Positions 7,929-15,926 of a stretch of 45,547 nt of DNA are shown here, in pieces; within the stretch, counting starts at the first letter, position 1; the number at the start of each line of letters is the position of its first letter. The notes beneath the pieces were generated by a model. It had not been told where the DNA came from. It saw nothing but the letters and a program-made list of their open reading frames with translations, and made no database searches. Both the position numbers and the translations under genes were made by a program. The DNA comes from SYIM01 sp964581825 (GTDB lineage Bacteria > Pseudomonadota > Gammaproteobacteria > Burkholderiales > Burkholderiaceae_E): assembly GCA_964581825.1 (NCBI GenBank), contig CAZORB010000013.1, forward strand, positions 1-45,547, given 5' to 3'.

Positions 7929-8395
7929 GCGGGGCTCCCGGCCATCGCCTGCGCAGCCTGTCGAACCGCCGAAATGATGTTTGCGTAGCCGGTGCAACGG
8001 CAAAGATTGCCGGCAAGTCCTTCGATGATCTGCTCATCGGTAGGATTCGGATAGCGCGACAGCAGAGACGTCACTGACATGATCATGCCTGGCGTGCAAA
8101 AGCCGCACTGCAGCGCATGGCACTCAGTGAATGCGACCTGCACCGGATGCAGTGCGTTACCACCCAGACCCTCGATGGTGGTGATCTTGCTGCCGTCGGC
8201 CTGGCCTGCGAGCATGGTGCATGATTTGACGCCCTGCCCGTCGACCAGCACGGTGCAGCATCCACACTGGCTCGTATCGCAGCCAACATGCGTGCCGGTC
8301 AGTCCGAGGTGCTCGCGAAGCACCTCAACCAGTAACGTACGCCCTTCGACCTCGACGCTTTTCGCCTGGCCGTTTACTTCAATGGAAATCTTCAT
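7925..8395 (-). CDS. (2Fe-2S)-binding subunit of molybdenum hydroxylase
   Basis: Small electron-transfer subunit, 156 residues, the usual length. The N-terminal ferredoxin-like domain holds GCDTSQCGCCTV and a later Cys for the first cluster. The helical domain carries CGFCTPGMIM and NLCRCTGY for the second cluster. It moves electrons from the Mo centre to the FAD subunit. It is the middle gene of an FAD / Fe-S / Mo operon, lies 25 nt after the FAD subunit, and overlaps the Mo subunit start by 4 nt. Confidence 0.95.
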   Translation of the reverse strand: MKISIEVNGQAKSVEVEGRTLLVEVLREHLGLTGTHVGCDTSQCGCCTVLVDGQGVKSCTMLAGQADGSKITTIEGLGGNALHPVQVAFTECHALQCGFCTPGMIMSVTSLLSRYPNPTDEQIIEGLAGNLCRCTGYANIISAVRQAAQAMAGSPA

Positions 8396-8420
8396 TCCGG
8401 TTCCAGAAAACAGGGGTTAC

Positions 8421-9203
8421 TCAGGCGAGTTCACGCAGCGCCTGCTCGCACATCACCTTGGCCAGATGGGCCCGGTAGCGCGCGGGCGCATGAATGTCTT
8501 CAAGCAGATCGGGATGTTCGAGCGTGGGTACTGGCGCACCACTTGACCAGGCCTGTTCGGCCGCAGTCCAGCGAAACACGCCGCCGCCTGCGCCTGTCAC
8601 CGTAATCCGCCGGCCGGCTTCGCCGAGGTCGGCAGCAAACACGCCCGCCATCGCATAGCCAGAGGCTGGATGCTTGAATTTTGCATACGCACTGCGCTGT
8701 GGCAGCTTGAAGCGAATTCCGGTGATCAGTTCACCCGGCTCCAGGGCGGTCATGAAAAATCCCTGGAAAAACTCGGCCGCCGCCAGCTCACGCCTGCTCG
8801 TGACGACCGTGGCGTCGAGCGCCAGCACGGCTGCTGGGTAGTCGGCAGCCGGATCATTATTGGCAACCGAGCCGCCGATCGTGCCACGGGCACGCACCTG
8901 CGGATCTCCGATCAGACTTGCCAGGCGAGCAAGCCCTGGAGCAACCCGCGCCACCTCGGCTGAGTCAGCGACCTGCTGGTGACGCGTGGCCGCACCAATC
9001 CAGAGGTGGTCGGCGCGCACCGCGATGCCCTGCAGATCAGGGATACGGCCGATATCGACCAGCTGTGACACCTGGTTGAGCCGGTGCTTGAGCGAGGGAA
9101 TCAGCGTCATGCCGCCCGCGAGCGGGCGCGCGTCGCCATCGTCAGAGAGCGTGCGTACCGCCTCGGTCAGGCTGGCCGCACGCTGGTATTCAAATGCATG
9201 CAT
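8421..9203 (-). CDS. FAD-binding (medium) subunit of molybdenum hydroxylase
   Basis: 260-residue CoxM/XdhB-type FAD subunit. The FAD motifs are ARPLAGGMTLIPSLKHRL (about 25-42) and TIGGSVANNDPAADYPAA (about 110-127); the C-terminal CODH flavoprotein domain follows. It completes the heterotrimer with the two genes downstream and is the promoter-proximal gene of the operon. The ATG at 9203 gives the standard beginning (MHAFEYQRAASLTEAVRTL) but has no clear Shine-Dalgarno. A 16-bp perfect palindrome (9250-9265) lies 47 nt upstream of the start and may be an operator. Confidence 0.93.
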   Translation of the reverse strand: MHAFEYQRAASLTEAVRTLSDDGDARPLAGGMTLIPSLKHRLNQVSQLVDIGRIPDLQGIAVRADHLWIGAATRHQQVADSAEVARVAPGLARLASLIGDPQVRARGTIGGSVANNDPAADYPAAVLALDATVVTSRRELAAAEFFQGFFMTALEPGELITGIRFKLPQRSAYAKFKHPASGYAMAGVFAADLGEAGRRITVTGAGGGVFRWTAAEQAWSSGAPVPTLEHPDLLEDIHAPARYRAHLAKVMCEQALRELA

Positions 9204-9236
9204 CGGAATCGTGCCGGGAAGTGTCTGGGAGGTGAA

Positions 9237-9265
9237 AGTGTATTCCCTCGAGCGCGATCGCGCTC
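9237..9265 (-). promoter_or_regulatory. 16-bp palindrome next to a -10-like box, upstream of the hydroxylase operon
   Basis: GAGCGCGATCGCGCTC (9250-9265) is a perfect palindrome. On the minus strand it is followed 7 nt later by TACACT (9237-9242), a possible -10 box, 33 nt before the FAD-subunit start. A repressor or activator dimer bound here could control the operon. I could not find a matching -35 box, so the promoter part is tentative. Confidence 0.4.
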
Positions 9266-9359
9266 CGAAAGGCCCCGCCGGGTGGCACGGCCAGATTGTT
9301 GAACAGGTGAGCGTGCCCCGTTTGGCTCGCCGGCTGCGCTAATCAGGCATGACCACTCC

Positions 9360-9386
9360 GACGAGGCTCATCCAGTGAGCCTCGTC
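9360..9386. repeat. 11-bp perfect inverted repeat in a divergent intergenic region
   Basis: GACGAGGCTCA (9360-9370) and TGAGCCTCGTC (9376-9386) form a perfect 11-bp stem with a 5-nt loop. No T-run follows on either strand, and no gene ends here: the neighbours are transcribed away from it. It could be an operator, an RNA leader structure of the plus-strand gene at 9427, or part of an unannotated small RNA. Confidence 0.5.
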
Positions 9387-9426
9387 CCGCGCGATCATTG
9401 GGCGGTTTCGCTTTGGCCTGCCCACC

Positions 9427-10140
9427 ATGTCATCACCCATCATTGGTCGCACACAACTGCGGCGTTTGCGTCAGATCTATCGCTCAGCGGGCTGGCCCTG
9501 TCAGGACTCGCTCGAGCTCGAACTGCTTGGCGCGGGTCTTATCGAACGCATTCCGTCCGTTCATCCCGAAATGCGGCCAGATACCCTGCGAGTCACCGAT
9601 GCAGGGGTACAGGCGCTTTCGATCGCTCGAAGTCAAAACCGCCAGGCGTTCAGCGCTCACGAGGCACTGGCCAGACGCACCGCCCAATGGCTGACAGCGC
9701 AGGGGCGGCTCGCCTGGACGGGGCTGTCGCTATACTCGTCGCCGTCGCCAGCCGACCCCTGGCGCCTTTGCCGACCCGATGTGTTCTCGCTCCGTATCTC
9801 AAGCCTCGAGTACGCCCTGGAACCTGCGGTCCACGAAATCAAGGTCAGTCGTGCTGATCTGCTGGGCGACCTGCACCAGCCTGACAAGCGCGGGGCCTAC
9901 CTGGGGCTCGCGCAACGCGTCTGGTACGTGCTTGGACGAACGCAAAGCGGCTGCGCGATCGCCGACCCCTCCGAAATTCCAGCCGAATGCGGCGTACTCG
10001 TTGCTGAGGCCGACGCACTTCGCGTGGTGCGCCCCGCCCCCGCCCGCGAGGCAAAACCCATCACGCTTTCTACCTGGCTCGCGCTGGCACGACACCAACC
10101 GCATGAGGCCGACATCGACAGCGCACAGCTGCAGTTTTGA
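9427..10140 (+). CDS. Hypothetical protein with PD-(D/E)XK nuclease-like motif
   Basis: 237 residues. The N-terminal ~95 residues resemble a small winged-helix-like region (LRRLRQIYRSAG...). Next come RPDVF (D118) and HEIKVSRADLLGD (E137, K139), then KRGAYLGLAQRVWYVLG. The D...ExK spacing and the 'EIKVSRADLLGD' wording match the MmcB-type/restriction-endonuclease-like fold linked to DNA repair. I infer a nuclease-like fold, not a proven activity. There is no obvious partner gene: the upstream gene is divergent and the downstream neighbour is a TerC protein. The start at 9427 lacks a clear Shine-Dalgarno; the next in-frame ATG is well inside the conserved part. Confidence 0.65.
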   Translation: MSSPIIGRTQLRRLRQIYRSAGWPCQDSLELELLGAGLIERIPSVHPEMRPDTLRVTDAGVQALSIARSQNRQAFSAHEALARRTAQWLTAQGRLAWTGLSLYSSPSPADPWRLCRPDVFSLRISSLEYALEPAVHEIKVSRADLLGDLHQPDKRGAYLGLAQRVWYVLGRTQSGCAIADPSEIPAECGVLVAEADALRVVRPAPAREAKPITLSTWLALARHQPHEADIDSAQLQF

Positions 10141-10165
10141 CTCTCGGCAAACAGCCCGTTTGAAA

Positions 10166-10198
10166 AAGGGCCTACAAGCCTGACCGTTGTCGGCCCTT
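10166..10198. terminator. Imperfect hairpin after the nuclease-like gene
   Basis: AAGGGCC-T-ACAA (10166-10177) pairs with TTGT-C-GGCCCTT (10187-10198): 11 pairs, one mismatch, 9-nt loop. It lies 26 nt beyond the stop at 10140. There is no U-run on the plus strand (AAACG follows); the T5 run is on the minus strand, where no gene ends. A weak plus-strand terminator is the best guess. Confidence 0.4.
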
Positions 10199-10259
10199 AA
10201 ACGCGTGGCCTGCCAGCCGCCGTTTATCCTGTCAGCTCACTTCTTCTTACGGTATCCCC

Positions 10260-10973
10260 ATGGATCTGCTTTTCTCGCCAGAAGCCTGGATCGCATTCGC
10301 GACCCTGACCGCACTCGAACTCGTGCTGGGCATCGACAACATCATTTTCATCTCGATCCTGGTCGACCGCCTGCCTGCGCACCAGCGCGAACTTGCGCGC
10401 AAAATCGGCTTATTTGCAGCGATGTTCATGCGAATCGCGTTGCTACTGGTTCTGTCTTGGATCATCGGTCTGGTCGAACCGATCTTCACCGTGATGGGGC
10501 AGGCGATATCCGGCCGCGATCTGATCCTGATTGCAGGCGGCCTGTTCCTAATCTGGAAAAGTACGAGCGAAATCCATCACGCGATCGAAGGCGGCGACAC
10601 GTCCCGCAGCAGCGCAGCCGCCAGCTTTGCAGCAATCATTACCCAGATCATGATCATCGACCTGGTGTTCTCGCTCGACTCGATCATTACCGCAGTCGGA
10701 ATGGTCGATCGGGTCGAAGTCATGATCGCCGCGGTGATCGCCTCTGTGGCGCTGATGATGGTGTTCGCGCGTCCGATCGGGCAGTTCGTATCGCGCCACC
10801 CCACTGTAAAAATGCTCGCGCTCAGTTTCCTTGTGGTGGTCGGCATGGTGTTGATCGCGGAAGGCTTCGATCACCATGTACCGAAGGGCTACATTTACTT
10901 TGCGATGGCGTTTTCGGTAGTGGTCGAGCTCCTGAATATCCGGATGCGAAACCGACAGCCAGTCAAAAGCTGA
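10260..10973 (+). CDS. TerC-family integral membrane protein
   Basis: 237-residue membrane protein with about seven hydrophobic helices. The TerC signature is the opening ALELVLGIDNIIFISIL, and its internal repeat is VFSLDSIITAVGMV; each carries an acidic residue inside a membrane segment, typical of this family. TerC proteins are linked to tellurium resistance and, in recent work, to manganese export. The exact cargo here is unknown. It is the plain form without CBS or CorC C-terminal domains. It sits alone on the plus strand between the nuclease-like gene and an amidohydrolase. Confidence 0.9.
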   Translation: MDLLFSPEAWIAFATLTALELVLGIDNIIFISILVDRLPAHQRELARKIGLFAAMFMRIALLLVLSWIIGLVEPIFTVMGQAISGRDLILIAGGLFLIWKSTSEIHHAIEGGDTSRSSAAASFAAIITQIMIIDLVFSLDSIITAVGMVDRVEVMIAAVIASVALMMVFARPIGQFVSRHPTVKMLALSFLVVVGMVLIAEGFDHHVPKGYIYFAMAFSVVVELLNIRMRNRQPVKS

Positions 10974-11070
10974 AATCAGGAGGGCAGCGACCCTTTGTGC
11001 AAGCACACCCGTAGCATGCATACTCGAGCCGATGCGTTTCTTAGATCAATATCAACATCGGAGACACTCC

Positions 11071-12180
11071 ATGCATGCTCAGGACAACTGTGTTGTGGCC
11101 TCGCCTAGCCGATTTCGCTGCGCCTGTGGCGAACCGAATGCCGGTCGGCGCCGAGCGCTTGGAGGCATCGCCGCACTTGGCGGGCTTTCACTTGCTTCGG
11201 GCTGCACCACCCTCGGTGCCAGTGATAGCGCCGTAGCGCGAATCGATGTGCACCACCATATCGTGCCACCGGCATGGCTGGAGTCTCTGCGCCGCGCAAA
11301 ACTGGATTCGCCTCCGGTCGTTAAATGGACGGTACAGCAGTCACTTGAGGATAGGGACGGAGATGGCGAAACCACGTCGATGACCTCGACCACACTCCCT
11401 GCCGTCAGTTTTTTACCCGCAGCGGAAGCCGCGCGTGTCGCCCGCGAGTCCAATGAATGGACGCGCAAGCTGGTCGACAGCTCCAACGGCAGATTTCGGA
11501 TGTTCGCACTGCTGCCAATGCCGCATGTCGACGAAACACTCCGAGAAATCGCTTATGCACTCGATGTATTGAAGGCGGACGGGGTTGCCTTCATGACCAG
11601 CTACCAGGGCCGCTATCTGGGAGACAAAGCTTTCGCGCCAGTAATGGATGAGCTGCACCGACGCAAAGTCACCGCCTACACGCACCCTGACAATCCTGCG
11701 TGCTGCGAGAACATTGCCAGCGGCGCGCCACCGGTCATCATCGAGTACGGCACTGATACCACTCGGACCATTGCCAGTCTGGTCTTTTCAGGCACTGCGC
11801 AGCGATGCCCCGACATCAACTTCATCTTTTCCCACGCTGGCGGCACCGTCGCTGCGCTCACCGATCGCTTCCTGGTTCAAATCGTTTCAATGCCGAGTTA
11901 TCAGCAGCGGGGCTTCACCAGCGAGCGCGTGCTGAGGGAACTACGCAGCTTCTATTACGACACCGCGCAAACCGCCAATCCGATGGCCATGGCTGCGCTC
12001 ACCCGCCTGGTGCCTGTGTCGCAAATTGTGTTCGGTAGCGACTATCCGTACCGACGCGCTGATGAACACGTGGCGGGCCTCTCCAAAATTTTCAATGATG
12101 ACGAGCGGCGCGCAATCGATTCGGGCAATGCGCACCGAATCATGCCGCAGCTGAAGCAGATTCCGAGCACGCGAACCTGA
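11071..12180 (+). CDS. Tat-exported amidohydrolase-2 family lipoprotein
   Basis: 369 residues from ATG 11071, chosen because GGAGAC lies 7 nt upstream. The N-terminus has a twin-arginine motif (RRRALGG, about 26-32), a hydrophobic stretch, and a lipobox LASGC with C45, so export as a lipoprotein is predicted. The body is an ACMSD-type TIM-barrel metal hydrolase/decarboxylase: DVHHHIVPPAWL metal ligands near the start, YTHPDNP, a FSHAGG histidine, and GSDYPY with the metal-binding Asp. Relatives decarboxylate or hydrolyse aromatic acids, but this substrate is unknown. Export of such an enzyme is unusual. The dioxygenase gene 13 nt downstream is probably co-transcribed. Confidence 0.85.
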   Translation: MHAQDNCVVASPSRFRCACGEPNAGRRRALGGIAALGGLSLASGCTTLGASDSAVARIDVHHHIVPPAWLESLRRAKLDSPPVVKWTVQQSLEDRDGDGETTSMTSTTLPAVSFLPAAEAARVARESNEWTRKLVDSSNGRFRMFALLPMPHVDETLREIAYALDVLKADGVAFMTSYQGRYLGDKAFAPVMDELHRRKVTAYTHPDNPACCENIASGAPPVIIEYGTDTTRTIASLVFSGTAQRCPDINFIFSHAGGTVAALTDRFLVQIVSMPSYQQRGFTSERVLRELRSFYYDTAQTANPMAMAALTRLVPVSQIVFGSDYPYRRADEHVAGLSKIFNDDERRAIDSGNAHRIMPQLKQIPSTRT

Positions 12181-12193
12181 TCTGAAGTCACCT

Positions 12194-13006
12194 ATGACAA
12201 ACGCTAGCCCACGCATGCCAACCTGGTTCATCCCTCACGGCGGCGGCCCCTGTTTTTTCATGAAATGGGATCCCCCCGATGAATGGAACCGGATGGAAGC
12301 GTTCCTGCGCGGCCTTGCTGCGGGGTTGCCGCAACGGCCGCGCGCCATCGTGATGGTGTCGGCACATTGGCTGTCAAACGACGTGGCAGTGGGATCCGGG
12401 CTCGCGCCCGAGATGATCTTTGACTATTACGGATTTCCTGCCCACACCTACGAGCTTCGCTACCCAGCTCCGGGGCAACCAGATCTGGCCGATCGAATCC
12501 AGGCGCTGCTGTCTGCAAAATCCATCCGTTCTCACGCAGACCCGTCGCGGGGCTTTGACCACGGGGTGTTTGTTCCGCTCCTACTCATGTTCCCAGAAGC
12601 AGAGATTCCCGTGGTAACGGTCTCGCTGCTGGATTCGCTCGATCCCGCAGCGCACCTTGAGATGGGGCAGGCACTTGCCCCGCTTCGCGATGAAGGTGTG
12701 CTGATTGTGGGTAGCGGCATGAGCTTTCACAACATGCGCGGTTACCGCGACCCACGCTTTGCGCCTATTTCAGATCGGTTTGACCGCTGGCTGATTGACG
12801 CGGTGCAGGCACCGCCCGATGCGCGAACCCGTGCGCTCACACACTGGGAGCAGGCACCCGACGCGCGGCTATGTCACCCACCGCGCGCCGAGGAGCATCT
12901 GCTGCCGCTGATGGTTGCTGCTGGCGCCGCGCTAGGCGATGCCGGACGGTGCGTCTTCAGCGACCGGGTCATGCAGACCACCGTCTCGGCGTTTCGTTTC
13001 GGCTGA
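12194..13006 (+). CDS. LigB/DODA-type extradiol dioxygenase
   Basis: 270 residues of the class III ring-cleaving dioxygenase family (YgiD / 4,5-DOPA dioxygenase group). Visible ligands and motifs: IPHGGGP (H15), VSAHW (H58), DYYGFPAHTYELRYPAPG, the acid-base/metal stretch RGFDHGVFVPL, and VGSGMSFHNMR. The family uses non-haem Fe(II) or zinc and opens catechol-like rings. It follows the amidohydrolase gene by 13 nt, so the pair may act on one aromatic compound, although the partner is predicted to be exported and this protein has no signal peptide. Convergent with the TRAP receptor gene, 14 nt apart. Confidence 0.88.
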   Translation: MTNASPRMPTWFIPHGGGPCFFMKWDPPDEWNRMEAFLRGLAAGLPQRPRAIVMVSAHWLSNDVAVGSGLAPEMIFDYYGFPAHTYELRYPAPGQPDLADRIQALLSAKSIRSHADPSRGFDHGVFVPLLLMFPEAEIPVVTVSLLDSLDPAAHLEMGQALAPLRDEGVLIVGSGMSFHNMRGYRDPRFAPISDRFDRWLIDAVQAPPDARTRALTHWEQAPDARLCHPPRAEEHLLPLMVAAGAALGDAGRCVFSDRVMQTTVSAFRFG

Positions 13007-13020
13007 TCGCCCGCCAGCGC

Positions 13021-13995
13021 TTAGCGCCTGGTAAACAGCGGACGAAAACGCGCCGCAACTTCCGGGCTCTGCTTGGCAGCCGCCGCCCAGGCCACCTCGT
13101 AAGCCCGCTCGCGGAAGGCCCGGGCCGTTGCATCATCAAACCGAATCACCTGGATACCCGCCTTCGCCTGGCGGTCAGCCTCCTCGGTGGCGTACTGGTT
13201 CCAGTAGGTGTTGCCAGCTTCGAATTCGATGATGCTGCGGGTGAGCAGTGCGCGCTGCGCGGCGTTGAGCTTGTTCCAGCTCTGCAGGTTCATGATGATC
13301 GAGACCTCGGCATCGTAGAAACCAGGATCGACGCGGAACTTCGTCTTCTCATGCCAGGCAAGATCGAAGATTCCACCAATCGGCCAGCCATAGCCATCGA
13401 CCACGCCGCGATCAAGCGCGGTGTAAACCTCGCCTGGGGCGGTTGTGATCACGGTCGCGCCCAGCGCCTGGAAGAAATCGCGGTAGACCGGCGTGATACG
13501 GATCTTGAGCCCAGTGAGATCGGGCTTGTCGATCCGCTTGGTCAGGTACACATGAAAAGGCTGGCTCTCAACGAAACGGCCCAGATACTGCAGACCACCT
13601 TTCTCATTCCAGACCGCATTGATGGCTTCAAACGCGCCGTTTTTCCGCTGCTCAGCAATAGGCATCTGCGTGAGCTTCAGAAAGTCCGACTCGACCATGA
13701 CGTTGGTATAAAACGCCCCGGTGTTCAGGGCCAGATCGATCACACCCGAGCGCACCGACTTGCCCACCTCAAAGGTGGGAATGGCTTTCGGGCCGCCAAT
13801 GAAATTGATCTGCAGCTGACCTTTGCCCTCGGCGTTTACCTTGGCAGCCCAGTCGAGAAGCCGCTTCACGTACATCGAATTCTCAGCAAATCCGGTGCCG
13901 AGCTTGAGTGTGACTTCCTGGGCAACCGCCACGCTCGCGAAAGCCGAGACGGCCAGAGTGACGGCAGCCGCACGCAGCGACGAAACGATACGCAT
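13021..13995 (-). CDS. TRAP transporter periplasmic receptor (DctP type)
   Basis: 324 residues. A Sec signal peptide (VTLAVSAFASVAVAQ) is followed by the DctP/TAXI-like two-lobed fold: KLGTGFAENSMYVKRLLDWAAKVN, then LTGLKIRITPVYRDFFQALGATVITTAPGEVYTALDRGVVDGYGWP. The R in KIR(I/V) and the GEVYTALDRGVVDG block are hallmarks of carboxylate-binding TRAP receptors. The ATG at 13995 has AGGAG 8-9 nt upstream. No DctQ or DctM membrane gene lies in the window, so it is an orphan receptor and must share a permease encoded elsewhere. Confidence 0.92.
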   Translation of the reverse strand: MRIVSSLRAAAVTLAVSAFASVAVAQEVTLKLGTGFAENSMYVKRLLDWAAKVNAEGKGQLQINFIGGPKAIPTFEVGKSVRSGVIDLALNTGAFYTNVMVESDFLKLTQMPIAEQRKNGAFEAINAVWNEKGGLQYLGRFVESQPFHVYLTKRIDKPDLTGLKIRITPVYRDFFQALGATVITTAPGEVYTALDRGVVDGYGWPIGGIFDLAWHEKTKFRVDPGFYDAEVSIIMNLQSWNKLNAAQRALLTRSIIEFEAGNTYWNQYATEEADRQAKAGIQVIRFDDATARAFRERAYEVAWAAAAKQSPEVAARFRPLFTRR

Positions 13996-14032
13996 CGTGA
14001 TGTCTCCTGTTTTATGGAATAAGGCAATCCAG

Positions 14033-14059
14033 TTTGTAAGGGCTAGACGAAGCTGTCAA
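14033..14059 (-). promoter_or_regulatory. Possible promoter of the TRAP receptor gene
   Basis: Minus strand: perfect -35 TTGACA (14054-14059), a 15-bp spacer (short), and TACAAA (14033-14038), about 38 nt before the start codon. Confidence 0.35.
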
Positions 14060-14079
14060 TCAATGAACGAGCCGTATCT

Positions 14080-14107
14080 TTGCACTCCGGAGGCTTCGGG
14101 TTACAGT
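14080..14107 (+). promoter_or_regulatory. Possible promoter of the cupin/propeller/sensor/fusion unit
   Basis: TTGCAC (14080-14085), a 16-bp spacer, and TACAGT (14102-14107), 44 nt upstream of the ATG at 14152. It could drive all four genes up to 18657. Confidence 0.4.
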
Positions 14108-14151
14108 CAGCGTGATGCTCCCGCGGCTCACCCTCTACGAGAGAGTTCCTC

Positions 14152-14832
14152 ATGACACGCACCCTGTTTCGCCTGGTTGAAGACCTGCTGCCGCCGTCTT
14201 TCGCGCCGGTGTACCTCCCTGCCGCGGTTCGAGCGATTTATGTGGTCGATGGCGCCGCCACCATCGAATTCGAGGAAGGCGCTGCGCACCACGATCAGAA
14301 CAGTGCCTGGCTGGGTAGCGAGGCGCTTGGCGTGTGCGCTGGCCCACAGGGGGCCAGGCTTTGGCGTTGGGAACTGGTGAGCCCGACGGCATCCTCCGAC
14401 GGTTTGCTGCAATCAAGCCCCGGGGCCATCTCAACACTGAAACTGGCCGCACCGCTTGATCTCGATTCGGACCAACGCTGGCTGATTCGCTGCGACAGGG
14501 TGAATTTTCCGCCTGGGGGTGTCGCCCTTACGCATGTTCATCAGGGCCCCGGTATCCGCTGCTGCCTGACCGGCGAGATCGCAATCGAGGCCGGCGACAG
14601 TCGCGCCGTTCATGGGCCTGGGCAGGCCTGGCTTGAAATCGGACACGAACCCGTTCTGGCCCCCACCACCGAACGGGAGCCGACCTCATTTGTCCGGTGC
14701 TTTCTGTTACCGCGGGCCTGTAAAGGTCGCAGTTCGATTCGCTATGTGCTGCCCGAAGACGCAGCGAAGCCCAAGTCTCAGTCGTACCGGGTGTTTGGCG
14801 AGCGCTACATCGAATTACCACAGGTTTCCTGA
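14152..14832 (+). CDS. Cupin-like protein of unknown function
   Basis: 226 residues, no signal peptide. The C-terminal half has a cupin-type stretch (NFPPGGVALTHVHQGPGIRC, then LTGEIAIEAGD) with H-x-H-like ligands and the glycine-rich turn. The N-terminal half (AVRAIYVVDGAATIEFEEG) resembles a second, degenerate cupin barrel. Relatives are often annotated as hypothetical or cupin-domain proteins, and no substrate can be assigned. The gene ends 2 nt before the Asp-box propeller gene, so the two are surely co-translated from one mRNA. GAGAG about 7 nt before the ATG is a fair Shine-Dalgarno. Confidence 0.75.
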   Translation: MTRTLFRLVEDLLPPSFAPVYLPAAVRAIYVVDGAATIEFEEGAAHHDQNSAWLGSEALGVCAGPQGARLWRWELVSPTASSDGLLQSSPGAISTLKLAAPLDLDSDQRWLIRCDRVNFPPGGVALTHVHQGPGIRCCLTGEIAIEAGDSRAVHGPGQAWLEIGHEPVLAPTTEREPTSFVRCFLLPRACKGRSSIRYVLPEDAAKPKSQSYRVFGERYIELPQVS

Positions 14833-14834
14833 TC

Positions 14835-15896
14835 ATGCCTATCGATTCAACCCAAACCGCTCACGTGTTCGTTGCCGTGGGCGACTTCTTCGCCGATAAG
14901 CACGCAACAGGCCGCGTCGGCATCTTTCGGCATCAAACCGGCGAGACCGGATGGCGCCATGTCATGGCTGACCTTCCAGCCTACTGTGTTGCAGTGAGTA
15001 CCTGTGACGCAGCACGCGTGCTCGTTGGTACACACTCAGGCGTTGTCCTGTCTGACGATGGGGGGCTTAGTTTTCGCGCTGCTCACCACGCAACGCCGCC
15101 ACGCGCAATCTGGTCGCTCACGCAAGACCCCCATCAGCCCGCGCGCTGGTACGCAGGTGCGTCGCCTGCGGCGATCTATCGCAGCGACGATCACGGTGAA
15201 AGCTGGAACCTGCTCGCCGAGCCGACCATCCCGGATCGCGCCCCGATGCCGTTTCCCCCCCGAGTGCTGCGGATCACGGTCCATCCGCAACGCGCCCAGG
15301 AACTGGTCGCAGCGCTTGAAATCGCGGGTGTGCTGCGATCCACCGACGGTGGCCACCAGTGGCAGGACTGCAGCGACCCGCTGATCGCGCTGGCTGATCG
15401 TCATCCAGAACTGCAGTCGCGAATCGTCTGCGACCTGGGCGCTGAGGGCATGCTGGACGGCCATGCGGTCTGCGCAAGCAAAGCCCACCCAAATACCGTA
15501 CTCCTCGCCTGCCGCATGGGCATCTTTCGCTCCGATGACGGCGGCGGCCAGTGGCGCAACCTGCAGCTGAACCGCTTTTCGGAATTCAGCTACGGCCGCG
15601 ACATTCGCGTCTCACCCCACGACCCGTCCATGCTGTACGCCTGTCTGAGCGTTGCTTCCAATTCGAAGAATGGCGCACTGATGCGCTCGCTCGACTTTGG
15701 AGAATCCTGGCAGCGGTTCGACAAGGTTCAGCCCCATGGAACGCTCATGGCCGTCAGCCCCCACCCCACTGACCGCAGACAGGTTTATGTAGCTGCCCGC
15801 TACGGCGAAGTTTTTGGAACCCTGAATGAGGGCGAGACCTGGTTCGAGCTACCGCTGTCTGACATTCAGCATGTCTACGGCATGGCCTGCGGCTGA
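14835..15896 (+). CDS. Cytosolic Asp-box (BNR) beta-propeller protein
   Basis: 353 residues with six Asp-box-like repeats (S-x-D-x-G-x-x-W/F): 73-80 SDDGGLSF, 117-124 SDDHGESW, 169-176 STDGGHQW, 233-240 SDDGGGQW, 285-292 SLDFGESW, and a weaker one at 329-336 TLNEGETW. The layout matches the sialidase/VPS10/photosystem assembly-like propellers, which mostly bind ligands or proteins. Sialidase catalytic residues are not evident, so I do not call it a sialidase. There is no signal peptide, which is unusual for Asp-box proteins. It starts 2 nt after the cupin-like gene and lies 30 nt before the MASE1 gene. Confidence 0.85.
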   Translation: MPIDSTQTAHVFVAVGDFFADKHATGRVGIFRHQTGETGWRHVMADLPAYCVAVSTCDAARVLVGTHSGVVLSDDGGLSFRAAHHATPPRAIWSLTQDPHQPARWYAGASPAAIYRSDDHGESWNLLAEPTIPDRAPMPFPPRVLRITVHPQRAQELVAALEIAGVLRSTDGGHQWQDCSDPLIALADRHPELQSRIVCDLGAEGMLDGHAVCASKAHPNTVLLACRMGIFRSDDGGGQWRNLQLNRFSEFSYGRDIRVSPHDPSMLYACLSVASNSKNGALMRSLDFGESWQRFDKVQPHGTLMAVSPHPTDRRQVYVAARYGEVFGTLNEGETWFELPLSDIQHVYGMACG

Positions 15897-15926
15897 GCCG
15901 CTCGCAGCCGTTTCAGGAGTTTGCAG

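Noticed and set aside
10166..10198. Strong intrinsic terminator on the minus strand
   Set aside because: The T5 run fits the minus strand, but no minus-strand gene ends there; kept only as a weak plus-strand hairpin.
12871..14022. 383-residue plus-strand frame overlapping the TRAP receptor gene
   Set aside because: Antisense to a clear DctP protein with signal peptide and Shine-Dalgarno; no motif of its own.
14835..15896. Sialidase enzyme
   Set aside because: Only Asp-box structural repeats are visible; the catalytic Arg triad and Tyr/Glu pair are not evident and there is no signal peptide.
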